Assembly: GCA_022495005.1 (NCBI GenBank)
Contig: JAGYXB010001057.1
Location: forward strand, 495,239 to 559,238
DNA from: Rhyacophila brunnea
Taxonomy: Eukaryota; Arthropoda; Insecta; Trichoptera; Rhyacophilidae
Reading direction: 5' to 3'
DNA: 64,000 nucleotides
In this document: piece by piece, positions 47,524-56,606 of the stretch
How the letters are laid out: each line of letters begins with the position of its first letter
Position numbering within the stretch: position 1 is the stretch's first letter
Translations under genes and position numbers: made by a program
Notes under the pieces: generated by a model
Told to the model about the DNA's origin: nothing
Databases searched by the model: none
Seen by the model: the letters and a program-made list of their open reading frames with translations, nothing else

Positions 47524-47615
47524 GGAGTAAGTGCCTGCAATTGAGCCGGATTCCCCATGGGTGCCATAGCCATGCCATTTAGTGCTATCACCGCGACTGG
47601 CATGTTTGTAGTACT

Positions 47616-47724
47616 TGGCCATTAGATATAATTAGCGTGTTATTTAAATGTGGTATTTAAAAGGTCAGCAGTGATTGTATTAATTACCACATTTAAATAG
47701 CATGCTAATTATATCTAATAGCCA
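47616..47724. mobile_element. Hairpin MITE with 45-bp arms
   Basis: TGGCCATTAGATATAATTAG pairs with CTAATTATATCTAATAGCCA; then TTATTTAAATGTGGTA with TACCACATTTAAATA. The loop is only about 20 bp. Non-coding. Confidence 0.8.
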
Positions 47725-47831
47725 CCTAATCGTTACGCTCCTAGCGCGTCTTTAACGCTGAAAGACTTTTAATGGTAGAAGGCCGAGGCACAGAAAAAAA
47801 ACAAATCGGTGTGTGTACTTATGTACGCGCG

Positions 47832-49195
47832 TTAGAAGTTATACTTCTTTGACGTAACAAAACAAAAAATAACAAAACAAAATATTATTGCAGAATGTAC
47901 CTAAGTACTTACTTTGGAAAAAAAAAATTTTCAAAACCTGTGTTTGAAAAATTTAGCAAACCGCTATTTCGACCATCTTTGCTAAAACAGATGACTGTAC
48001 AACTATTTTCGTTACAATAATAATTTATTACAAATCAAAAATAAAACATAGCCTATTTAATGGTTTAACTGAAACGTGATATTGGCTTTAGTGATGACAC
48101 GTAATAATTATTATTGTCTTCAATTATTATAAAGCGCTAATAAATAAATTTACATGGGTTATACGATAAATATTATCCTAAGCCGTAAAAATATATATTT
48201 TTGTGTATGAACTGTATAAATATTGTAAATTTACATCCAGTGACTGCAATCATATAAGATAGGATAAGTATATACTTAGAACATTAGTCCAATGCGACAT
48301 TTCTTTTACCACGGGAAAAAACTCGACTACAAATCGCAGTCCTCAGTTCCCAATGAATACGACAAAATATTCATCAGAATCACGTCCGCCTTGCGCTACT
48401 AAGAATTTTCCAGGGTTTTTGCAAGGCGGTATCATAGGCCCTGGCCGAATTCAAATTAGCAATACCCGATGCGGGTAGAAGAACAGTTTTCAATAAGGCA
48501 TATTCTCTCAGCCGGCACAATTTTCATTTGACTAGCATCAAGTAGAGTAGTTTGCGTGCCAAAGTCCTTAAGAAACCTCGATAGTAAATGCGAGGTATCC
48601 ATAAAGGCATCTAGAAAAAAAAAAAAAAAAACATACCATTGTTTGAATTATTTACCAACTCAACTTTCACAACATTTATTTATTTATTGATATATAATTT
48701 TACTCATACTTACATAAATATAGCCTCAAATGTTGACACACAACCTTTACAATGAAAAATAAATATACACTTCAATATAAATAAAGTTTTAGCAGTGTAG
48801 AATGATAGTCTCCAGAAACTTGTTTATAAATATATATTTTTATTATGACACAATATTGGTTATGTTTACAACACCTGCTGTTTACTTGGTTATAGGTATT
48901 GAACGACTATGCGCATGCGCATGTACTCTTGAGACCGAAATGAAAAATGAATAATCATAATAAAAGTTGCAACATTTAGTCTTTACCCAACCGGCCCAAG
49001 CCACAGCTGAAAATTACAAACCTCCAGCATTTAGAACACCCGAACGTCACCGCGCAAAATAAATTATGTTGCATTGGCGGGCAAAACTTCCGTCCAATGC
49101 CAAATTAATGCGTTAAATTTGCCCGCACAACTTTGTCCAAAACGCCAAAAATAGACTGATCTGTTTTCCCAAACGCGCCTAAAGAAGTATAACTT
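47832..49195. mobile_element. Probable DNA element bounded by GAAGTTATACTTC ends
   Basis: GAAGTTATACTTCTTTGACG near 47836 and CGCGCCTAAAGAAGTATAAC near 49178 are inverted. Each end is itself palindromic (GAAG-TATA-CTTC), so the pairing may be partly fortuitous. A minus-strand coding relic lies between them (48290-48612). No target duplication was established. Confidence 0.4.
48290..48612 (-). pseudogene. Decayed coding sequence of unknown family
   Basis: On the minus strand a long T run ending in CTAG stands just before 48611, like a polypyrimidine tract and acceptor. After it one frame reads LDAFMDTSHLLSRFLKDF and SQMKIVPAERICLIENC, to a stop near 48453. A second frame continues with MIPPCKNPGKFLVAQGGRDS and EYFVVFIGN, a stop, then LRFVVEFFPVVKEM. 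The balanced composition across two frames suggests one protein broken by a frameshift and stops. I do not recognise it. It could be a transposase piece or a dead host exon. Confidence 0.35.
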
Positions 49196-49674
49196 CAAAA
49201 ATCACATTTATTTTTATAAAATACATAAAATTTGATAACTATGTTATATATCTTCAGAAAATTATCGAGCGCTTTGGATTGTTAATTTTTCCATTTCAAG
49301 TGCTGGTATTATAACCTATAATGGTTGAAGATTTTGTTTATGTTGGCTTTTGCATTACACACATCGGAGAATGCGAAAAGATTAATCACAGATCCCAAGG
49401 AGAGTAATGAAAAGCTGCAATAAAATATGGAAAAGCAGTGACATCAAAATAGACCAAATTTGCTTGTTCCTTTACCCTGTTCCTTACCCATATCAAGAGT
49501 CAATGTTACGATTATATTATTTTCAATATGAGAAATTGTTATAATCTCCCACAAATATTGCAAGTTGATCAATAATTATTCTCCCATATTTAACTAAAGC
49601 ATCTTTTTGAATACTGAATATAAACTTAGGAATATTAAATTAAGAACATAGATATTAGAAAAATAGGTTAGACA

Positions 49675-49755
49675 AAGAAGGACTCGAACCTCATAATATC
49701 TTTCCACTGTCCTGGTGACTGTTCTATCCACTGCGTTATTGGTCTGCTTGTCGTT
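49675..49755 (-). repeat. tRNA-derived SINE head or tRNA pseudogene
   Basis: Minus strand: TAACGCAGTGGATAGAAC (A-box-like) and GGTTCGAGTCC (consensus B box), 40-45 bp apart, as in Pol III type 2 promoters. The acceptor arms do not close properly. It lies just outside the left arm of the inverted-repeat element that hosts the mariner. Confidence 0.5.
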
Positions 49756-50084
49756 ATTTGGTGCCTTGCTTGAGGAAAATCAATAGACAATGAAAAGATG
49801 TGAAGTCCACTTGGTCTTTCAGGATTTTTTATAATACGTATGTTTTCTAAGACATTATATGTGTCGCTGAGTTTCAAAACCCGCTATAACACTTTTTCAT
49901 TATGTTGAGAAAATCAATAAAAACTTTTTGAACTAAAAAGTTTTTGAATGTTTCAGTAGTGTTATAGCGGGATTTGATAGACACATTGATTTTGTTTCAT
50001 TTTACAGTTAATCGTAGCGGCTTTTGAAAGAGGCGATAAAATTTTCATGTAGAGATTTTAATAACGAATCCAACGATATATATA

Positions 50085-51376
50085 CGAGGGTGGGTCAATA
50101 ATTCCTTAGAAAAAAGCATTAAAACAGTTTTTATTTTTGTATTTTTTTTTTATTTCTCAACATAATCTCCTTGGAGCTCAATACACTTGGTTAGACGTTT
50201 CTCAATATTTTTTAAACCGTCAGAAAAATAAGTTTTCGGAAGGTCCTCAAAATAAGCATTTGTCCGATCGATGACTTCTTCATTTGAAAAAAAACGTTGT
50301 CCACTTAGCCATTTTTTTAAGTTTGGGAAAAGGAAAAAGTCACTGGGGGCTAAATCTGGCGAATACGGTGGGTGGTCGACCAATTCGAACTTCAATTCTT
50401 CAATTTTAGCCATTGATCGTAAACATGTGTGAACACGGGCATTGTCCTGATGAAAGAGGATTTTTTTCCTGTTTAAATGAGGCCGTTTTTCTTCAATTTT
50501 GTTTTTTAGCTGGTCCAATAAAGATGCATAATAATCCCCTGTTATTGTTTTTCCTTTTTCCAAATAGTCAACGAAAATAATTCCACGTGCATCCCAAAAT
50601 ACAGTAGCCATAACCTTACCAGCTGATTTTACGGTTTTCGCCTTCTTTGGACATGGTTCGCCTTTCGCAATCCACTGCTTTGACTGTTCTTTCGTCTCGG
50701 GAGTATAGTGGTGTATCCATGTTTCATCTACAGTCACAAAGCGACGAAAAAATTCATCCGGATTGCGTTGCATGAGCGACAACAGGGCTTTAGAGGCCAC
50801 CACCCTATTGCGTTTATTGTCGACTGTGAGCAAACGCGGCACCCATCTTGCAGAAATTTTTTTCATGCCCAATTTGTCATGTAAAATAGAAATGACGCTA
50901 CCTTTTGAGATCCCTGTAACCTCAATTATCTCACTCAACTTTAATCTTCGGTCACTTAACACCATATCGTGGATTTTATTGATCATTTCTGGTGTAGTCA
51001 CCTCTACAGGACGTCCTGAGCGTGGTTCATCCTTTGTTGATGTACGACCACGTTTAAATTCATTTAACCAGTTATAAATAGTTGCAAGTGAAGGAGCAGA
51101 TATGCCGTGAACTAAATCCAACTCATTTTTTATTTCCTTTGCTGTTAACCCTTTTATATTAAAATGTTTAATAACAGCTCTAAACTCAATTTTCTCCATT
51201 TTTGTAAACAAGCAAATTTTTTTTTTAAATGTACGAGAAACACACAACAACCCGACCAATCTGATTGAAACTTCGCAGCATACTGAATCGGTAGTGCCGC
51301 TGCATGAAAACAAACCGCTTACAGTACTAGTCGCGCCACCTGTCGGCTTTTCTAAGGACTTATTGACCCACCCTCG
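50085..51376 (-). mobile_element. Complete mariner transposon
   Basis: 1292 bp. TIRs of about 29 bp (CGAGGGTGGGTCAATAATTC at left; GACTTATTGACCCACCCTCG at right) differ at one position over the first 20, and TA flanks each end (50083-50084, 51377-51378). The transposase ORF fills the interior with short untranslated ends, the usual mariner plan. Near-identical TIRs and an unbroken ORF indicate a young insertion. Confidence 0.95.
50150..51199 (-). CDS. Mariner transposase, D,D34D, apparently intact
   Basis: Cut-and-paste transposase of the mariner family, acting in the nucleus on its own TIRs at TA sites. 349 codons, matching the usual ~345-350. I start at MEKIEFRAVIKHF because the frame continues 38 codons further upstream (to 51313) with no mariner similarity there. 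Order: helix-turn-helix DNA-binding half (about residues 1-110, with TIYNWLNEFKRG and SGRPVEV), the WVPRLLT motif at 119-125 (family WVPHEL), then the catalytic triad D158 (VTVDETWIHHYTPETK), D252 (HQDNARVHT) and D287 (YSPDLAPSD). Spacings are 93 and 34 residues, the mariner signature. No stop or frameshift is seen, so it may be active or only recently inactivated. The subfamily is not assigned. Confidence 0.95.
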   Translation of the reverse strand: MEKIEFRAVIKHFNIKGLTAKEIKNELDLVHGISAPSLATIYNWLNEFKRGRTSTKDEPRSGRPVEVTTPEMINKIHDMVLSDRRLKLSEIIEVTGISKGSVISILHDKLGMKKISARWVPRLLTVDNKRNRVVASKALLSLMQRNPDEFFRRFVTVDETWIHHYTPETKEQSKQWIAKGEPCPKKAKTVKSAGKVMATVFWDARGIIFVDYLEKGKTITGDYYASLLDQLKNKIEEKRPHLNRKKILFHQDNARVHTCLRSMAKIEELKFELVDHPPYSPDLAPSDFFLFPNLKKWLSGQRFFSNEEVIDRTNAYFEDLPKTYFSDGLKNIEKRLTKCIELQGDYVEK

Positions 51377-51659
51377 TATCTTAATTATTTCAAAATAGTG
51401 TTATAGCAGGTTTTGAAATTTAGCGACACATATAAAAATAATATATTAAGAAAACGTGATCTATATTGATATTATTGTAACAGAGTAAAATGTATGAAAT
51501 TATTTTTCATGAAAATGAAAAAAATGGTGAAATGAGGAAGATTCAGAAAACTCCATATAAACAAAATGTCGCCCGATGAGTGCTTATTGGAGAAAGTTTA
51601 TATTTTATCAAAATATAAACTTTCTACGTCATCTACTACCTATACTCTACAGCAATTTT

Positions 51660-52490
51660 ATGAGAAGCTAATACATTCGCCTAGTTGCCCTAGTATGAAA
51701 ATATCATTATTCATTATTTAAATTTAGCAAGAATGCGAAAATTCTAAAAGGAATTGCCATTACCATGTAGGTACTATTTAAAAATAATCAAAAACAATTT
51801 TCTTTAATTGATTGTAAAGCAGTATACCTACATAAGTTTATGAGTGCCTAATAGATTTTCCAGTGCATCAATAAAAATGTAGTGAATATTTGAAAAGTAG
51901 ATTACATACAAATAATCTACCTTATCTATGAGCTCTCTATTATGGGCGCCTAATACATTTTTTTTAAATTTGGAAAATTAATATTATTTTGATCGTAGTA
52001 ATAAATAGGTGAAAATTGTAGAAGGCATTTCCATTTTTTCATGAACAATCTACCTGTAGGGGTTTATGAGAGCCTGATACATTTTTTTCAAAATATGCAA
52101 TATTTAAGCTTAGTAATAAATAGGTGAAAATTCTAGAAGGCATTGCCATTTTTCATAAACAATCTACCTGCAGGGGTCTATGAAAGCCTAATACATTTAT
52201 TTTTAAATATGCAAATCAATATTATTTTAAGCTTAGTAATAGGTGAAAATTGTAGAAGGCATTGCCATTTTTCATAAACAATTTAGGTACCTGCAGGGGT
52301 CTATGAGAGCCTGATACATTTTTTTTTAAATACGCAATATCTATATTATTTTAAGCTTAGTTAATAAATAGGTGAAAATTGTAGAAGGCATTGCCATTTT
52401 TCATAAACAATCTACCTGCAGGGTCTTATGAGAGCCTAATACATTTATTTTAAATATGCAATATCGATATTATTATAAGCTTCGTAATAA
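51660..52490. repeat. Satellite of ~124-bp units
   Basis: Units carry AATAGGTGAAAATT, GTAGAAGGCATTGCCATTTT, TCATAAACAATCTACCTGCA and AGCCTAATACATTT. AGCCTRATAC-type anchors fall near 51947, 52071, 52185, 52308 and 52433, giving periods of 114-125 bp. Two more degenerate units lie to the left (51668, 51846). Homogeneity rises to the right, toward the repeat flank at 52476. Confidence 0.85.
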
Positions 52491-52560
52491 TCACACATTG
52501 TAATATTAATAGGGGATATTATTTTCTGTTAAGCCTATGCGGACAAACAATGGTTTTCAG
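52476..52560 (+). repeat. Flank shared with 30455-30528
   Basis: AAGCTTCGTAATAATCACAC through ACAATGGTTTTCAG joins the satellite to the hAT-A insertion. The same segment precedes hAT-A copy 2 at 30529, so it belongs to a dispersed repeat that already carried the hAT. Confidence 0.8.
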
Positions 52561-52889
52561 CCGTGTCGTCCCGTGGGGGTAGGCAGATTGAGTGAAGCTT
52601 GGGAGCGGCAGTTACTCGAAGGGCGGCAAATCGAGGAAAAACGAAAATATCTCTCCATTAAAAAATTCAGCTCACTGGCTTTGTCGGGTTCGCGATATCT
52701 AGTTTACTTCCGTTGCTCTTCGACGTCCTTGGTGAAACAGAAACGACACGAGCAGATTTGCAAATAATTAGTCTGATATTTTGTTAGTAATGTATACATA
52801 CAACACATTTCTTAGATATTGGACTCATGAAAGGATGATAAAAATAATGTATAAAAAATGAGGCAGCATTTTATCTAGGGACGTCACTG
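52561..52889 (+). mobile_element. Family A hAT element, copy 6, internally deleted
   Basis: The right end TAGGGACGTCACTG is intact; the left end reads CCGTGTCGTCCC, two changes from CAGTGACGTCCC. The 8-bp duplication GTTTTCAG is at 52553-52560 and 52890-52897. Only about 330 bp remain, with internal deletions. Its flank matches that of copy 2, whose octamer GTTTTCCG differs by one base. Confidence 0.85.
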
Positions 52890-52897
52890 GTTTTCAG

Positions 52898-53514
52898 CAT
52901 CATTAATGAACAGAAAATACCTATTAATATTTTTCTTTCTCACTTAAACATTGAAACATTTATGGATAACAAAAAAAATACTATAATAAGATAGGCTATA
53001 ACCCAATACACAACATTTTGACACAAGGTTTTGAATGTGTGTGTCCTACGAAAATGAATCACACATTATAGACAATACTATCGACCGAAGGTACTTGATG
53101 GAATTTGAATTTAAATCCATCAGAATAATATTATCATTTGATAAACTATTTTTTTTTTATTCAATGAATAATTCACAAGATTTGAGAATGTGGAATTCTT
53201 CGATTGAACATGCATAACGTTGTTTAATCGAAAATTAGTTTTGAATGCCATCTTGTGGCCGTTGTTAAGACCTTCCCATCTTGCAAGCAAATGATGTAAT
53301 TCCAAAAAAATTGCAACATTGTTAAATCATGGATGATTTAGCTCCATAACCATATTATATTTGTATGCGAAATCATGTTTTTTGTCTCTCCTGTAAAGTA
53401 GTGTTTTTGGAGTTACACAATTTCCTAATTTCAACGAGGATAATATGAAAACGCGTCAGATATATACCTAGGTACTAGAAAAAATCTTTTTGAAAAAAGT
53501 ACGATGCCCAGCAG
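52898..53514. other. Unannotated, with a family B terminal fragment
   Basis: At 53071-53115 AATACTATCGACCGAAGGTA and CTTGATGGAATTTGAATTTA are the outer arm of family B; the rest of that element is missing. No gene. Confidence 0.5.
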
Positions 53515-53585
53515 GACTTGGATCCGCATCCACCGGATTCGTGCCAATGTGCTTTGCCAATTGAGACAATGTGCATCTTATCGTA
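53515..53585 (-). repeat. tRNA-like SINE head
   Basis: Minus strand: GTCTCAATTGGCAAAGCACA and GGATCCAAGTCCTGCTGGGC. Same layout as 26045-26135. Not a foldable tRNA. Confidence 0.4.
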
Positions 53586-53754
53586 TTACAGTAAGTCCTC
53601 GACTTCTACGAATTCGACTTACGTGAATTCGTACCAACGCGATTTAAAAAAATATGTATTTTTTTTATTTGGCTGCACTTTGTTTCTCTACAAGTCATAC
53701 ATTTAAAAAGTATTACCTACGGAATACGTTTAGTGCAAGAACGTAGTGATCACG

Positions 53755-53868
53755 CGGGGGCGTCTTGCAAAACTCAAACGTATAACCGTGTGTAAAATGT
53801 TCGTAGACAGTGTCTTTTTTGTGGTATTATACACACGGTTATACGTTTGAGTTTCGCAAGACGCCGCC
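53755..53868. mobile_element. Hairpin MITE nested in the Tigger-like element
   Basis: GCGTCTTGCAAAACTCAAAC with GTATAACCGTGTGTA pairs with TACACACGGTTATAC and GTTTGAGTTTCGCAAGACGC, arms of about 35 bp with one mismatch, loop about 40 bp. Confidence 0.75.
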
Positions 53869-53914
53869 GCGCCGCGCCCGCCAAATGACTACGGCCGAGC
53901 ACTTAGGCAGGCAG

Positions 53915-54128
53915 CAGTGTTGCCATATTTTTCTATGCTGATTATAGTACGAAGGCGTAAAAATTATAGTATTTCTGTAAAAAATATAGTACAGGAACAT
54001 TTTTCGGCTCGAATCGTTTAAAATTATAGTATTTTGGCATATTTGGCGTAAAATTATAGTATTTTACATTTTTTGCAGAATCAAAATTATAGTATTGTAC
54101 TATAATTATAGTACAGTTGGCAACACTG
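53915..54128. mobile_element. Small hAT MITE with 8-bp target duplication
   Basis: Ends CAGTGTTGCCA and TGGCAACACTG; perfect octamer GCAGGCAG on both sides (53907-53914, 54129-54136). The 214-bp body contains about seven copies of a TTATAGTA/ATATAGTA word spaced irregularly. The ends match the larger element at 6913. Non-coding. Confidence 0.88.
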
Positions 54129-55144
54129 GCAGGCAGTTAGAGCTATCGATGGACAAAATAGAAAATCGTTAACCCAATTCTGGAAAGAATATAACATTAT
54201 TTCGGCTGTGGAAAGGAAAATGAGCGTAATCCACACAAATCAAATTTCACAGGAGGCACAAAAACATTTTTGTTATGGTTTTCGGTCAAAGTTAAAATAT
54301 ATCACCTTAGGATGCATGATAATTAATTATTTGGTTTTTATATCCCTAATCTGACATTAATTATTAAGTTAATTAAAGAAAACCAACAAAAATGGTGGTG
54401 AAGTCGTTTTTCCCATGTCACTTCCTTTTTTTTTAATTGTTAGCTAATTTTAGATAATAAATCGGCATTTGCAACTTACATCCTTTGGACAGTGTATTTA
54501 GTCGTATGTTATTATGCAATAAAACCTATTCTGAAAAAACTAAAAACTTTTCCTTTCTAGTCGATTTATAAAGCTGTTAAAAATATTGGTGATCTAATGA
54601 AATAATTTCAATATCTATGATGGGTAACGTATGGAATGAGCTCATCCCCCAATTGATCAAGGATAGTATGCAAACTGAAGAAGTTGACAATGTATTGACG
54701 AACTAGTCGAAATTACCAACAAACTGAACCCAAAAAAGAGAAAAGCGGTACCAGGCAAACACCACTGGACCAGTATGTTCTTTAATAAGTAGTTTGTACT
54801 TGTATGTACGCAGAAATTATTATGTACCTATCTGAATAAATAATAATTTCTATAAATAATGTTTTCTTAAATGCATATTTGTAGGTACATTTTATTTTCA
54901 CCTATCCTTTGAAAATCACACATATTATTTAAAATATCGCTTGATTTTAAGTTTTATTTGATGACTTATAGTGTATTATATTAGTCTATGACTTACGCGA
55001 TTTTTTGACAAACACGAAAATCTTCGAAACAAATTAATCATGTAAGTCGAGGACTTACCATGTATCTTGAAGTGCTTCACAAAGTGCATTAACTTTTTCC
55101 AGTCAGCTTTTGTTTTAAATCAATGTATTTCATAATTTGTTTGT

Positions 55145-55402
55145 TGTATTTTTTCTAACCTTTGACTTGATAGGTAGGTAATTGAGTTTTTACCTACTTT
55201 ATTATATTTATTTATTATATAAGCTAGAGTTAAGAGTGATCGTTGTCAGTGTGTGTTTACCTTTGGTGAGTGTACACGGCGCCTGAAGATGCCGAAAGAC
55301 GAAACCCGGGTCGCAAAAAACGACTTATATAAAATAGTACAAAACTTAAATCCACTACAATTTAAACTGAAATTCCATCAAGTACCTTCAGTCGATAGTA
55401 TT
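55145..55402. repeat. Family B element, right half
   Basis: GCCTGAAGATGCCGAAAGAC and GAAACCCGGGTCGCAAAAAA, then the complete right end ACCTTCAGTCGATAGTA. The left arm is absent. Confidence 0.75.
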
Positions 55403-56147
55403 AATAATATAATAAACAATTTTTTTAACTATGTAGTCATCAATGTATTTGATGAAAAAAAATGCTGCAGAACAAGATGATGATAATATGACAAGGGAAG
55501 GAACAGGAAATTAATAACCGTTGTTTTCTTTATCATAAGTTCTTGACTAAAATGGGCTAACATTTAAGAGTGATGACTCTGAAAATCATGATGAGAAGGA
55601 ATGAAGAGTGTTGGGAGACCCAAATTGTGGTGATGGTGATGACGTGGCCCAGGATGCGTAGAGCGATCGGAATCCTAGATTAGAGGAGGATTGCGGGGAA
55701 CAGACCTGGGGATGACAGAGGCCAGGCCTGGTTGTCGCGCCGTGAGTGATGTGATGTGGTATTTTCTTTCACGACTACATAACCAAATAAGACAGCAAAC
55801 TTTGTATAAGTAATATATATTTTCAAATTAAACCAAATACATAACAATTTAGCGTAATTCATGCCATCATAATATTATTATCTAAATAAAAATCAGAATG
55901 GAGATCACAGGCAATTATTTCACTTTATTTAGCAGTGCACAGTTTAAGATACAAAATTTCAACTTCTAACTACTTAATCCGAAGATAAATAATAAAAAAA
56001 ACAATGATCGCGTATCACTATAAAGAATTGATTATAATATTATGTATAAGGATTTTAATATCAGCAAGACACTGTCTGGAAAATCAACTAAGAAAATTAT
56101 AATAGGTAAAAGAATATTATAAACCATTTACATATTGTTCTGATATT
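55403..56147. other. Unannotated; possible distal 3' end of the minus-strand gene
   Basis: CACTTTATTTAGCAGTGCAC near 55920 is, on the minus strand, an AATAAA polyadenylation signal. It could end a long 3' untranslated region of the gene at 57832, but nothing here proves it. Other content is unrecognised. Confidence 0.25.
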
Positions 56148-56606
56148 AAATAATTACAAGATAAAAAGAACTTTTTATATACAACGTTTTTAAATTTTCT
56201 GTTGAATTATTATATGCTCAAACCTGTATTTGATACGAAGTAAATAAAAAACAAAGAAACAAATATAGAATACTGAAATGTCATTTTGACATTTCATTTT
56301 GATTTCCATAGTAACGCACGTATATATTAATAATTTAGTTGCTAGGACCACCCCATTAGCAACCAATAATAGTCTTTTACTTTTTACGGATTTTCTGAAA
56401 TAACTTTCCATACAAAACAGAATTAACTGAAAATGAATTCAATTCTACTTAAAGATGGCTAAAGTATTAAAAGAATGCATTGGCATCGTGTTCTGATATA
56501 TTCTAAAAGTTTCAAATGTCTAGCTAGTCGGGAAGTTAGTTAAAAATCGATTGCAAGATTTGTACTGGACAAACGACCACCGGACAAACAAGAATACGAG
56601 CTAATA
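56148..56606. repeat. Family K repeat, copy 2
   Basis: Matches 22567-22945 (AATTACAAGATAAAAAGAAC, GATTTCCATAGTAACGCACG, GTTGCTAGGACC, GACAAACAAGAATACGAGCT), with an extra ~85 bp near the left end and small deletions. No termini identified. Confidence 0.7.

Larger units (their letters stand above)
49850..51450. repeat. Inverted-repeat element hosting the mariner
   Basis: ATGTGTCGCTGAGTTTCAAA then ACCCGCTATAACACT (about 49857-49893) is matched in reverse at 51397-51435 (AGTGTTATAGCAGG then TTTTGAAATTTAGCGACACA). A third inverted block, AGTGTTATAGCGGG, is at 49957. Removing the mariner brings the arms within about 500 bp of each other. Identity unknown. Confidence 0.5.
53590..55064 (+). mobile_element. 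Tigger/pogo-like element, decayed, with nested insertions
   Basis: The left end CAGTAAGTCCTCGACTT is matched in reverse by AAGTCGAGGACTTAC near 55045-55059, flanked by TA-containing sequence. CAGTA(A)GTCC termini are seen in Tigger-type elements. A plus-strand relic around 54620-54690 reads VWNELIPQLIKDSMQTEEVD, resembling the segment after the DDE domain in Tigger/jerky proteins, and ends at a stop. A hairpin (53755-53868) and a small hAT (53915-54128) interrupt it. Confidence 0.6.

Noticed and set aside
51660..52490. CRISPR-like array
   Set aside because: Units are contiguous ~124-bp tandem copies with no short conserved repeat alternating with unique spacers. This is a satellite.
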